Below, piece by piece: positions 46,440 through 58,400 of a DNA stretch of 64,000 bases. The notes under the pieces were generated by a model. It did not search any database. It had not been told where the DNA came from and saw only the letters and a list, made by a program, of their open reading frames with translations. The stretch covers positions 56,627,078-56,691,077 of the forward strand of contig NC_134841.1 of the NCBI RefSeq assembly GCF_965363235.1, in the 5' to 3' direction. The number at the start of each line of letters is the position of its first letter. The first letter of the stretch is position 1. Made by a program: the position numbers and the translations under genes. Origin of the DNA: Mytilus galloprovincialis. Taxonomy: Eukaryota > Mollusca > Bivalvia > Mytilida > Mytilidae.

Positions 46440-46466
46440 GGCGAGACGCAGATTGGAGATTCGCAG
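46440..46466 (+). CDS. Mini-exon of the GETQIGDSQ type
   Basis: 27 nt: GGCGAGACGCAG-ATTGGAGATTCGCAG. Relative to the main type it carries offsetting one-base insertions and deletions yet is still 27 nt and open in phase 0 (GETQIGDSQ). It is preceded by a CTGGCAG acceptor, which lacks the NAGNAG choice. Confidence 0.5.
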
Positions 46467-49400
46467 GTATGTTTTCTGTTAAGGCCTTTGTGTATGTCTA
46501 ATGTTGTCTTTTCTTTTTTTCTAGCAGGTCGCGACGCAGATTGAGGAATTCCAGGTATGTTTTCTGTTAAGACCTTTGTGTATGTCTAATGTTGTCTTTT
46601 CTTTTTTTCTAGCAGGTCGCGACGCAGATTGAGGAATTCCAGGTATGTTTTCTGTTAAGACCATTGTGTATGTCTAATGTTGTCTTTTCTTTTTTTCTGG
46701 CAGGGCGCGACGCAGATTGGAGATTCGCAGGTATGTTTTCTGTTAAGGCCTTTGTGTATGTCTAATGTTGTCTTTTCTTTTTTTCTGGCAGGGCGCGACG
46801 CAGACTGGAGATTCGCAGGTATGTTTTCTGTTAAGGCCTTTGTGTATGTCTAATGTTGTCTTTTCTTTTTTTCTAGCAGGTCGCGACGCAGATTGAGGAA
46901 TTCCAGGTATGTTTTCTGTTAAGACCTTTGTGTATGTCTAATGTTGTCTTTTCTTTTTTTCTAGCAGGTCGCGACGCAGATTGAGGAATTCCAGGTATGT
47001 TTTCTGTTAAGACCTTTGTGTATGTCTAATGTTGTCTTTTCTTTTTTTCTAGCAGGTCGCTACGCAGATTGAGGAATTCCAGGTATGTTTTCTGTTAAGA
47101 CCTTTGTGTATGTCTAATGTTGTCTTTTCTTTTTTTCTAGCAGGTCGCGACGCAGATTGAGGAATTCCAGGTATGTTTTCTGTTAAGACCTTTGTGTATG
47201 TCTAATGTTGTCTTTTCTTTTTTTCTAGCAGGTCGCGACGCAGATTGAGTAATTCCAGGTATGTTTTCTGTTAAGACCTTTGTGTATGTCTAATGTTGTC
47301 TTTTCTTTTTTTCTAGCAGGTCGCGACGCAGATTGAGGAATTCCAGGTATGTTTTCTGTTAAGAGCTTTGTGTATGTCTAATGTTGTCTTTTTTTTTTTC
47401 TAGCAGGTCGCGACGCAGATTGAGGAATTCCAGGCATGTTTTCTGTTAAGACCTTTGTGTATGTGTAATGTTGTCTTTTCTTTTTTTCTAGCAGGTCGCG
47501 TGCAGATTGAGGAATTCCAGGTATGTTTTCTGTTAAGGCCTTTGTGTATGTCTAATGTTGTCTTTTCTTTTTTTCTAGCAGGTCGCGACGCAGATTGAGG
47601 AATTCCAGGTATGTTTTCTGTTAAGACCTTTGTGTATGTCTAATGTTGTCTTTTCTTTTTTTCTAGCAGGTCGCGACGCAGATTGAGGAATTCCAGGTAT
47701 GTTTTCTGTTAAGACCTTTGTGTATGTCTAATGTTGTCTTTTCTTTTTTTCTAGCAGGTCGCGACGCAGATTGAGGAATTCCAGGTATGTTTTCTGTTAA
47801 GACCTTTGTGTATGTCTAATGTTGTCTTTTCTTTTTTTCTAGCAGGTCGCGACGCAGATTGAGGAATTCCAGGTATGTTTTCTGTTAAGACCTTTGTGTA
47901 TGTCTAATGGTTCTTTTTTTTTCCTTTAGGTCGTGTGGCCTTTTCTTTTTTTTTTGCAGGGCGCGACGCAGATTGAGGAATTCCAGGTATGTTTTCTGTT
48001 AAGACCTTTGTGTATGTCTAATGTTGTCTTTTCTTTTTTTCTAGCAGGTCGCGACGCAGATTGAGGAATTCCAGGTATGTTTTCTGTTAAGACCTTTGTG
48101 TATGTCTAATGTTGTCTTTTATTTTTTTCTAGCAGGTCGCGACGCAGATTAAGGAATTCCAGGTATGTTTTCTGTTAAGACCTTTGTGTATGTCTAATGT
48201 TGTCTTTTCTTTTTTTCTAGCAGGTCGCGACGCAGATTGAGGAATTATAGGTATGTTTTCTGTTAAGACCTTTGTGTATGTCTAATGTTGTCTTTTCTTT
48301 TTTTCTAGCAGGACGCGACGCAGATTGAGGAATTCCAGGTATGTTTTCTGTTAAGACCTTTGTGTATGTCTAATGTTGTCTTTTCTTTTTTTCTAGCAGG
48401 TCGCGACGCAGATTGAGGAATTCCAGGTATGTTTTCTGTTAAGACCTTTGTGTATGTCTAATGTTGTCTTTTCTTTTTTTCTAGCAGGTCGCGACGCAGA
48501 TTGAGGAATTCCAGGTATGTTTTCTGTTAAGACCTTTGTGTATGTCTAATGTTGTCTTTTCTTTTTTTCTAGCAGGTCGCGACGCAGATTGAGGAATTCC
48601 AGGTATGTTTTCTGTTAAGACCTTTGTGTATGTCTAATGGTTCTTTTTTTTTCCTTTAGGTCGTGTGGCCTTTTCTTTTTTTTTTGCAGGGCGCGACGCA
48701 GATTGAGGATTTTCAGGTATGTTTTCTGTTAAGACCTTTGTGTATGTCTAATGTCGCCTTTTCTTTTTTTCTAGCAGGTTGCGACGCAGATTGAGGAATT
48801 CCAGGTATGTTTTCTGTTAAGACCTTTGTGTATGTCTAATGTTGTCTTTTCTTTTTTTCTGGCAGGGCGCGACGCAGATTGGAGATTCGCAGGTATGTTT
48901 TCTGTTAAGGCCTTTGTGTATGTCTAATGTTGTCTTTTCTTTTTTTCTAGCAGGTCGCGACGCAGATTGAGGAATTCCAGGTATGTTTTCTGTTAAGACC
49001 TTTGTGTATGTCTAATGTTGTCTTTTCTTTTTTTCTAGCAGGTCGCGACGCAGATTGAGGAATTCCAGGTATGTTTTCTGTTAAGACCTTTGTGTATGTC
49101 TAATGTTGTCTTTTCTTTTTTTCTAGCAGGTCGCTACGCAGATTGAGGAATTCCAGGTATGTTTTCTGTTAAGACCTTTGTGTATGTCTAATGTTGTCTT
49201 TTCTTTTTTTCTAGCAGGGCGAGACGCAGATTGAGGAATTCCAGGTATGTTTTCTGTTAAAGCCTTTGTGTATGTCTAATGTTGTCTTTTCTTTTTTTCT
49301 AGCAGGTCGCGACGCAGATTGAGGAATTCCAGGTATGTTTTCTGTTAAGACCTTTGTGTATGTCTAATGTTGTCTTTTCTTTTTTTCTAGCAGGTCGCGA

Positions 49401-52400
49401 CGCAGATTGAGGAATTCCAGGTATGTTTTCTGTTAAGACCTTTGTGTATGTCTAATGTTGTCTTTTCTTTTTTTCTAGCAGGTCGCGACGCAGATTGAGG
49501 AATTCCAGGTATGTTTTCTGTTAAGACCTTTGTGTATGTCTAATGTTGTCTTTTCTTTTTTTCTAGCAGGTCGCGACGCAGATTGAGGAATTCCAGGTAT
49601 GTTTTCTGTTAAGACCTTTGTGTATGTCTAATGTTGTCTTTTCTTTTTTTCTAGCAGGTCGCGACGCAGATTGAGGAATTCCAGGTATGTTTTCTGTTAA
49701 GACCTTTGTGTATGTCTAATGGTTCTTTTTTTTTCCTTTAGGTCGTGTGGCCTTTTCTTTTTTTTTTGCAGGGCGCGACGCAGATTGAGGATTTTCAGGT
49801 ATGTTTTCTGTTAAGACCTTTGTGTATGTCTAATGTCGCCTTTTCTTTTTTTCTAGCAGGTCGCGACGCAGATTGAGGAATTCCAGGTATGTTTTCTGTT
49901 AAGACCTTTGTGTATGTCTAATGTTGTCTTTTCTTTTTTTCTGGCAGGGCGCGACGCAGATTGGAGATTCGCAGGTATGTTTTCTGTTAAGGCCTTTGTG
50001 TATGTCTAATGTCGCCTTTTCTTTTTTTCTAGCAGGTCGCGACGCAGATTGAGGAATTCCAGGTATGTTTTCTGTTAAGACCTTTGTGTATGTCTAATGT
50101 TGTCTTTTCTTTTTTTCTAGCAGGTCGCGACGCAGATTGAGGAATTCCAGGTATGTTTTCTGTTAAGACCTTTGTGTATGTCTAATGTTGTCTTTTCTTT
50201 TTTTCTGGCAGGGCGAGACGCAGATTGGAGATTCGCAGGTATGTTTTCTGTTAAGGCCTTTGTGTATGTCTAATGTTGTCTTTTCTTTTTTTCTAGCAGG
50301 TCGCGACGCAGATTGAGGAATTCCAGGTATGTTTTCTGTTAAGACCTTTGTGTATGTCTAATGTTGTCTTTTCTTTTTTTCTAGCAGGTCGCGACGCAGA
50401 TTGAGGAATTCCAGGTATGTTTTCTGTTAAGACCTTTGTGTATGTCTAATGGTTCTTTTTTTTTCCTTTAGGTCGTGTGGCCTTTTCTTTTTTTTTTGCA
50501 GGGCGCGACGCAGATTGAGGATTTTCAGGTATGTTTTCTGTTAAGACCTTTGTGTATGTCTAATGTCGCCTTTTCTTTTTTTCTAGCAGGTCGCGACGCA
50601 GATTGAGGAATTCCAGGTATGTTTTCTGTTAAGACCTTTGTGTATGTCTAATGTTGTCTTTTCTTTTTTTCTGGCAGGGCGAGACGCAGATTGGAGATTC
50701 GCAGGTATGTTTTCTGTTAAGACCTTTGTGTATGTCTAATGTTGTCTTTTCTTTTTTTCTGGCAGGGCGAGACGCAGATTGGAGATTCGCAGGTATGTTT
50801 TCTGTTAAGGCCTTTGTGTATGTCTAATGTTGTCTTTTCTTTTTTTCTAGCAGGTCGCGACGCAGATTGAGGAATTCCAGGTATGTTTTCTGTTAAGACC
50901 TTTGTGTATGTCTAATGTTGTCTTTTCTTTTTTTCTAGCAGGTCGCGACGCAGATTGAGTAATTCCAGGTATGTTTTCTGTTAAGACCTTTGTGTATGTC
51001 TAATGTTGTCTTTTCTTTTTTTCTAGCAGGTCGCGACGCAGATTGAGGAATTCCAGGTATGTTTTCTGTTAAGACCTTTGTGTATGTCTAATGTTGTCTT
51101 TTCTTTTTTTCTAGCAGGTCGCGACGCAGATTGAGGAATTCCAAGTATGTTTTCTGTTAAGACCTTTGTGTATGTCTAATGTTGTCTTTTCTTTTTTTCT
51201 AGCAGGTCGCGACGCAGATTGAGGAATTCCAGGTATGTTTTCTGTTAAGACCTTTGTGTATGTCTAATGTTGTCTTTTCTTTTTTTCTAGCAGGTCGCGA
51301 CGCAGATTGAGGAATTCCAGGTATGTTTTCTGTTAAGACCTTTGTGTATGTCTAATGTTGTCTTTTCTTTTTTTCTAGCAGGTCGCGACGCAGATTGAGG
51401 AATTCCAGGTATGTTTTCTGTTAAGACCTTTGTGTATGTCTAATGTTGTCTTTTCTTTTTTTCTAGCAGGTCGCGACGCAGATTGAGGAATTCCAGGTAT
51501 GTTTTCTGTTAAGACCTTTGTGTATGTCTAATGTTGTCTTTTCTTTTTTTCTAGCAGGTCGCGACGCAGATTGAGGAATTCCAGGTATGTTTTCTGTTAA
51601 GACCTTTGTGTATGTCTAATGTTGTCTTTTCTTTTTTTCTGGCAGGGCGAGACGCAGATTGGAGATTCGCAGGTATGTTTTCTGTTAAGGCCTTTGTGTA
51701 TGTCTAATGTTGTCTTTTCTTTTTTTCTAGCAGGTCGCGACGCAGATTGAGGAATTCCAGGTATGTTTTCTGTTAAGACCTTTGTGTATGTCTAATGTTG
51801 TCTTTTCTTTTTTTCTAGCAGGTCGCGACGCAGATTGAGGAATTCCAGGTATGTTTTCTGTTAAGACCTTTGTGTATGTCTAATGTTGTCTTTTCTTTTT
51901 TTCTAGCAGGTCGCGACGCAGATTGAGGAATTCCAGGTATGTTTTCTGTTAAGACCTTTGTGTATGTCTAATGTTGTCTTTTCTTTTTTTCTAGCAGGTC
52001 GCGACGCAGATTGAGTAATTCCAGGTATGTTTTCTGTATGTCTAATGTTGTCTTTTCTTTTTTTCTGGCAGGGCGAGACGCAGATTGGAGATTCGCAGGT
52101 ATGTTTTCTGTTAAGGCCTTTGTGTATGTCTAATGTTGTCTTTTCTTTTTTTCTAGCAGGTCGCGACGCAGATTGAGGAATTCCAGGTATGTTTTCTGTT
52201 AAGACCTTTGTGTATGTCTAATGTTGTCTTTTCTTTTTTTCTAGCAGGTCGCGACGCAGATTGAGGAATTCCAGGTATGTTTTCTGTTAAGACCATTGTG
52301 TATGTCTAATGTTGTCTTTTCTTTTTTTCTGGCAGGGCGCGACGCAGATTGGAGATTCGCAGGTATGTTTTCTGTTAAGGCCTTTGTGTATGTCTAATGT

Positions 52401-55400
52401 TGTCTTTTCTTTTTTTCTGGCAGGGCGCGACGCAGATTGGAGATTCGCAGGTATGTTTTCTGTTAAGGCCTTTGTGTATGTCTAATGTTGTCTTTTCTTT
52501 TTTTCTAGCAGGTCGCGACGCAGATTGAGGAATTCCTAGTATGTTTTCTGTTAAGACCTTTGTGTATGTCTAATGTTGTCTTTTCTTTTTTTCTAGCAGG
52601 TCGCGACGCAGATCGAGGAATTCCAGGTATGTTTTCTGTTAAGACCTTTGTGTATGTCTAATGGTTCTTTTTTTTTCCTTTAGGTCGTGTGGCCTTTTCT
52701 TTTTTTTTTGCAGGGCGCGACGCAGATTGAGGATTTTCAGGTATGTTTTCTGTTAAGACCTTTGTGTATGTCTAATGTCGCCTTTTCTTTTTTTCTAGCA
52801 GGTTGCGACGCAGATTGAGGAATTCCAGGTATGTTTTCTGTTAAGACCTTTGTGTATGTCTAATGTTGTCTTTTCTTTTTTTCTGGCAGGGCGCGACGCA
52901 GATTGGAGATTCGCAGGTATGTTTTCTGTTAAGGCCTTTGTGTATGTCTAATGTCGCCTTTTCTTTTTTTCTAGCAGGTCGCGACGCAGATTGAGGAATT
53001 CCAGGTATGTTTTCTGTTAAGACCTTTGTGTATGTCTAATGTTGTCTTTTCTTTTTTTCTAGCAGGTCGCGACGCAGATTGAGGAATTCCAGGTATGTTT
53101 TCTGTTAAGACCTTTGTGTATGTCTAATGTTGTCTTTTCTTTTTTTCTGGCAGGGCGAGACGCAGATTGGAGATTCGCAGGTATGTTTTCTGTTAAGGCC
53201 TTTGTGTATGTCTAATGTTGTCTTTTCTTTTTTTCTAGCAGGTTGCGACGCAGATTGAGGAATTCCAGGTATGTTTTCTGTTAAGACCTTTGTGTATGTC
53301 TAATGTTGTCTTTTCTTTTTTTCTAGCAGGTCGCGATGCAGATTGAGGAATTCCAGGTATGTTTTCTGTTAAGACCTTTGTGTATGTCTAATGGTTCTTT
53401 TTTTTTCCTTTAGGTCGTGTGGCCTTTTCTTTTTTTTTTGCAGGGCGCGACGCAGATTGAGGATTTTCAGGTATGTTTTCTGTTAAGACCTTTGTGTATG
53501 TCTAATGTCGCCTTTTCTTTTTTTCTAGCAGGTCGCGACGCAGATTGAGGAATTCCAGGTATGTTTTCTGTTAAGACCTTTGTGTATGTCTAATGTTGTC
53601 TTTTCTTTTTTTCTGGCAGGGCGCGACGCAGATTGGAGATTCGCAGGTATGTTTTCTGTTAAGGCCTTTGTGTATGTCTAATGTCGCCTTTTCTTTTTTT
53701 CTAGCAGGTCGCGACGCAGATTGAGGAATTCCAGGTATGTTTTCTGTTAAGACCTTTGTGTAAGTCTAATGTTGTCTTTTCTTTTTTTCTAGCAGGTCGC
53801 GACGCAGATCGAGGAATTCCAGGTATGTTTTCTGTTAAGACCTTTGTGTATGTCTAATAGTTCTTTTTTTTTCCTTTAGGTCGTGTGGCCTTTTCTTTTT
53901 TTTTGCAGGGCGCGACGCAGATTGAGGATTTTCAGGTATGTTTTCTGTTAAGACCTTTGTGTATGTCTAATGTCGCCTTTTCTTTTTTTCTAGCAGGTTG
54001 CGACGCAGATTGAGGAATTCCAGGTATGTTTTCTGTTAAGACCTTTGTGTATGTCTAATGTTGTCTTTTCTTTTTTTCTGGCAGGGCGCGACGCAGATTG
54101 GAGATTCGCAGGTATGTTTTCTGTTAAGGCCTTTGTGTATGTCTAATGTCGCCTTTTCTTTTTTTCTAGCAGGTCGCGACGCAGATTGAGGAATTCCAGG
54201 TATGTTTTCTGTTAAGACCTTTGTGTATGTCTAATGTTGTCTTTTCTTTTTTTCTAGCAGGTCGCGACGCAGATTGAGGAATTCCAGGTATGTTTTCTGT
54301 TAAGACCTTTGTGTATGTCTAATGTTGTCTTTTCTTTTTTTCTGGCAGGGCGAGACGCAGATTGGAGATTCGCAGGTATGTTTTCTGTTAAGACCTTTGT
54401 GTATGTCTAATGTTGTCTTTTCTTTTTTTCTAGCAGGTCGCGACGCAGATTGAGGAATTCCAGGTATGTTTTCTGTTAAGACCTTTGTGTATGTCTAATG
54501 TTGTCTTTTCTTTTTTTCTAGCAGGTCGCGACGCAGATTGAGGAATTCCAGGTATGTTTTCTGTTAAGACCTTTGTGTATGTCTAATGTTGTCTTTTCTT
54601 TTTTTCTAGCAGGTCGCGACGCAGATTGAGGAATTCCAGGTATGTTTTCTGTTAAGACCTTTGTGTATGTCTAATGTTGTCTTTTCTTTTTTTCTAGCAG
54701 GTCGCGACGCAGATTGAGGAATTCCAGGTATGTTTTCTGTTAAGACCTTTGTGTATGTCTAATGTTGTCTTTTCTTTTTTTCTAGCAGGTCGCGACGCAG
54801 ATTGAGGAATTCCAGGTATGTTTTCTGTTAAGACCTTTGTGTATGTCTAATGTTGTCTTTTCTTTTTTTCTGGCAGGGCGAGACGCAGATTGGAGATTCG
54901 CAGGTATGTTTTCTGTTAAGGCCTTTGTGTATGTCTAATGTTGTCTTTTCTTTTTTTCTAGCAGGTCGCGACGCAGATTGAGGAATTCCAGGTATGTTTT
55001 CTGTTAAGACCTTTGTGTATGTCTAATGTTGTCTTTTCTTTTTTTCTAGCAGGTCGCGACGCAGATTGAGGAATTCCAGGTATGTTTTCTGTTAAGACCT
55101 TTGTGTATGTCTAATGGTTCTTTTTTTTTCCTTTAGGTCGTGTGGCCTTTTCTTTTTTTTTTGCAGGGCGCGACGCAGATTGAGGATTTTCAGGTATGTT
55201 TTCTGTTAAGACCTTTGTGTATGTCTAATGTCGCCTTTTCTTTTTTTCTAGCAGGTCGCGACGCAGATTGAGGAATTCCAGGTATGTTTTCTGTTAAGAC
55301 CTTTGTGTATGTCTAATGTTGTCTTTTCTTTTTTTCTGGCAGGGCGAGACGCAGATTGGAGATTCGCAGGTATGTTTTCTGTTAAGACCTTTGTGTATGT

Positions 55401-58400
55401 CTAATGTTGTCTTTTCTTTTTTTCTGGCAGGGCGAGACGCAGATTGGAGATTCGCAGGTATGTTTTCTGTTAAGGCCTTTGTGTATGTCTAATGTTGTCT
55501 TTTCTTTTTTTCTAGCAGGTCGCGACGCAGATTGAGGAATTCCAGGTATGTTTTCTGTTAAGACCTTTGTGTATGTCTAATGTTGTCTTTTCTTTTTTTC
55601 TAGCAGGTCGCGACGCAGATTGAGGAATTCCAGGTATGTTTTCTGTTAAGACCTTTGTGTATGTCTAATGTTGTCTTTTCTTTTTTTCTAGCAGGTCGCG
55701 ACGCAGATTGAGTAATGCCAGGTATGTTTTCTGTTAAGACCTTTGTGTATGTCTAATGTTGTCTTTTCTTTTTTTCTAGCAGGTCGCGACGCAGATTGAG
55801 GAATTCCAGGTATGTTTTCTGTTAAGACCTTTGTGTATGTCTAATGTTGTCTTTTCTTTTTTTCTAGCAGGTCGCGACGCAGATTGAGGAATTCCAGGTA
55901 TGTTTTCTGTTAAGACCTTTGTGTATGTCTAATGTTGTCTTTTCTTTTTTTCTAGCAGGTCGCGACGCAGATTGAGGAATTCCAGGTATGTTTTCTGTTA
56001 AGACCTTTGTGTATGTCTAATGTTGTCTTTTCTTTTTTTCTAGCAGGTCGCGACGCAGATTGAGGAATTCCAGGTATGTTTTCTGTTAAGACCTTTGTGT
56101 ATGTCTAATGTTGTCTTTTCTTTTTTTCTAGCAGGTCGCGACGCAGATTGAGGAATTCCAGGTATGTTTTCTGTTAAGACCTTTGTGTATGTCTAATGTT
56201 GTCTTTTCTTTTTTTCTAGCAGGTCGCGACGCAGATTGAGGAATTCCAGGTATGTTTTCTGTTAAGACCTTTGTGTATGTCTAATGTTGTCTTTTCTTTT
56301 TTTCTGGCAGGTCGCGACGCAGATTGAGGAATTCCAGGTATGTTTTCTGTTAAGACCTTTGTGTATGTCTAATGTTGTCTTTTCTTTTTTTCTGGCAGGG
56401 CGAGACGCAGATTGGAGATTCGCAGGTATGTTTTCTGTTAAGGCCTTTGTGTATGTCTAATGTTGTCTTTTCTTTTTTTCTAGCAGGTCGCGACGCAGAT
56501 TGAGGAATTCCAGGTATGTTTTCTGTTAAGACCTTTGTGTATGTCTAATGTTGTCTTTTCTTTTTTTCTAGCAGGTCGCGACGCAGATTGAGGAATTCCA
56601 GGTATGTTTTCTGTTAAGACCTTTGTGTATGTCTAATGTTGTCTTTTCTTTTTTTCTAGCAGGTCGCGACGCAGATTGAGGAATTCCAGGTATGTTTTCT
56701 GTTAAGACCTTTGTGTATGTCTAATGTTGTCTTTTCTTTTTTTCTAGCAGGTCGCGACGCAGATTGAGGAATTCCAGGTATGTTTTCTGTATGTCTAATG
56801 TTGTCTTTTCTTTTTTTCTGGCAGGGCGAGACGCAGATTGGAGATTCACAGGTATGTTTTCTGTTAAGGCCTTTGTGTATGTCTAATGTTGTCTTTTCTT
56901 TTTTTCTAGCAGGTCGCGACGCAGATTGAGGAATTCCAGGTATGTTTTCTGTTAAGACCTTTGTGTATGTCTAATGTTGTCTTTTCTTTTTTTCTAGCAG
57001 GTCGCGACGCAGATTGAGGAATTCCAGGTATGTTTTCTGTTAAGACCTTTGTGTATGTCTAATGTTGTCTTTTCTTTTTTTCTAGCAGGTCGCGTGCAGA
57101 TTGAGGAATTCCAGGTATGTTTTCTGTTAAGGCCTTTGTGTATGTCTAATGTTGTCTTTTCTTTTTTTCTAGCAGGTCGCGACGCAGATTGAGGAATTCC
57201 AGGTATGTTTTCTGTTAAGACCTTTGTGTATGTCTAATGTTGTCTTTTCTTTTTTTCTAGCAGGTCGCGACGCAGATTGAGGAATTCCAGGTATGTTTTC
57301 TGTTAAGACCTTTGTGTATGTCTAATGTTGTCTTTTCTTTTTTTCTAGCAGGTCGCGACGCAGATTGAGGAATTCCAGGTATGTTTTCTGTTAAGACCTT
57401 TGTGTATGTCTAATGTTGTCTTTTCTTTTTTTCTAGCAGGTCGCGACGCAGATTGAGGAATTCCAGGTATGTTTTCTGTTAAGACCTTTGTGTATGTCTA
57501 ATGTTGTCTTTTCTTTTTTTCTAGCAGGTCGCGTGCAGATTGAGGAATTCCAGGTATGTTTTCTGTTAAGGCCTTTGTGTATGTCTAATGTTGTCTTTTC
57601 TTTTTTTCTAGCAGGTCGCGACGCAGATTGAGGAATTCCAGGTATGTTTTCTGTTAAGACCTTTGTGTATGTCTAATGGTTCTTTTTTTTTCCTTTAGGT
57701 CGTGTGGCCTTTTTTTTTTTTTTTTGCAGGGCGCGACGCAGATTGAGGATTTTCAGGTATGTTTTCTGTTAAGACCTTTGTGTATGTCTAATGTCGCCTT
57801 TTCTTTTTTTCTAGCAGGTTGCGACGCAGATTGAGGAATTCCAGGTATGTTTTCTGTTAAGACCTTTGTGTATGTCTAATGTTGTCTTTTCTTTTTTTCT
57901 GGCAGGGCGCGACGCAGATTGGAGATTCGCAGGTATGTTTTCTGTTAAGGCCTTTGTGTATGTCTAATGTCGCCTTTTCTTTTTTTCTAGCAGGTCGCGA
58001 CGCAGATTGAGGAATTCCAGGTATGTTTTCTGTTAAGACCTTTGTGTATGTCTAATGTTGTCTTTTCTTTTTTTCTAGCAGGTCGCGACGCAGATTGAGG
58101 AATTCCAGGTATGTTTTCTGTTAAGACCTTTGTGTATGTCTAATGTTGTTTTTTCTTTTTTTCTGGCAGGGCGAGACGCAGATTGGAGATTCGCAGGTAT
58201 GTTTTCTGTTAAGGCCTTTGTGTCTGTCTAATGTTGTCTTTTCTTTTTTTCTAGCAGGTCGCGACGCAGATTGAGGAATTCCAGGTATGTTTTCTGTTAA
58301 GACCTTTGTGTATGTCTAATGTTGTCTTTTCTTTTTTTCTAGCAGGTCGCGACGCAGATTGAGGAATTCCAGGTATGTTTTCTGTTAAGACCTTTGTGTA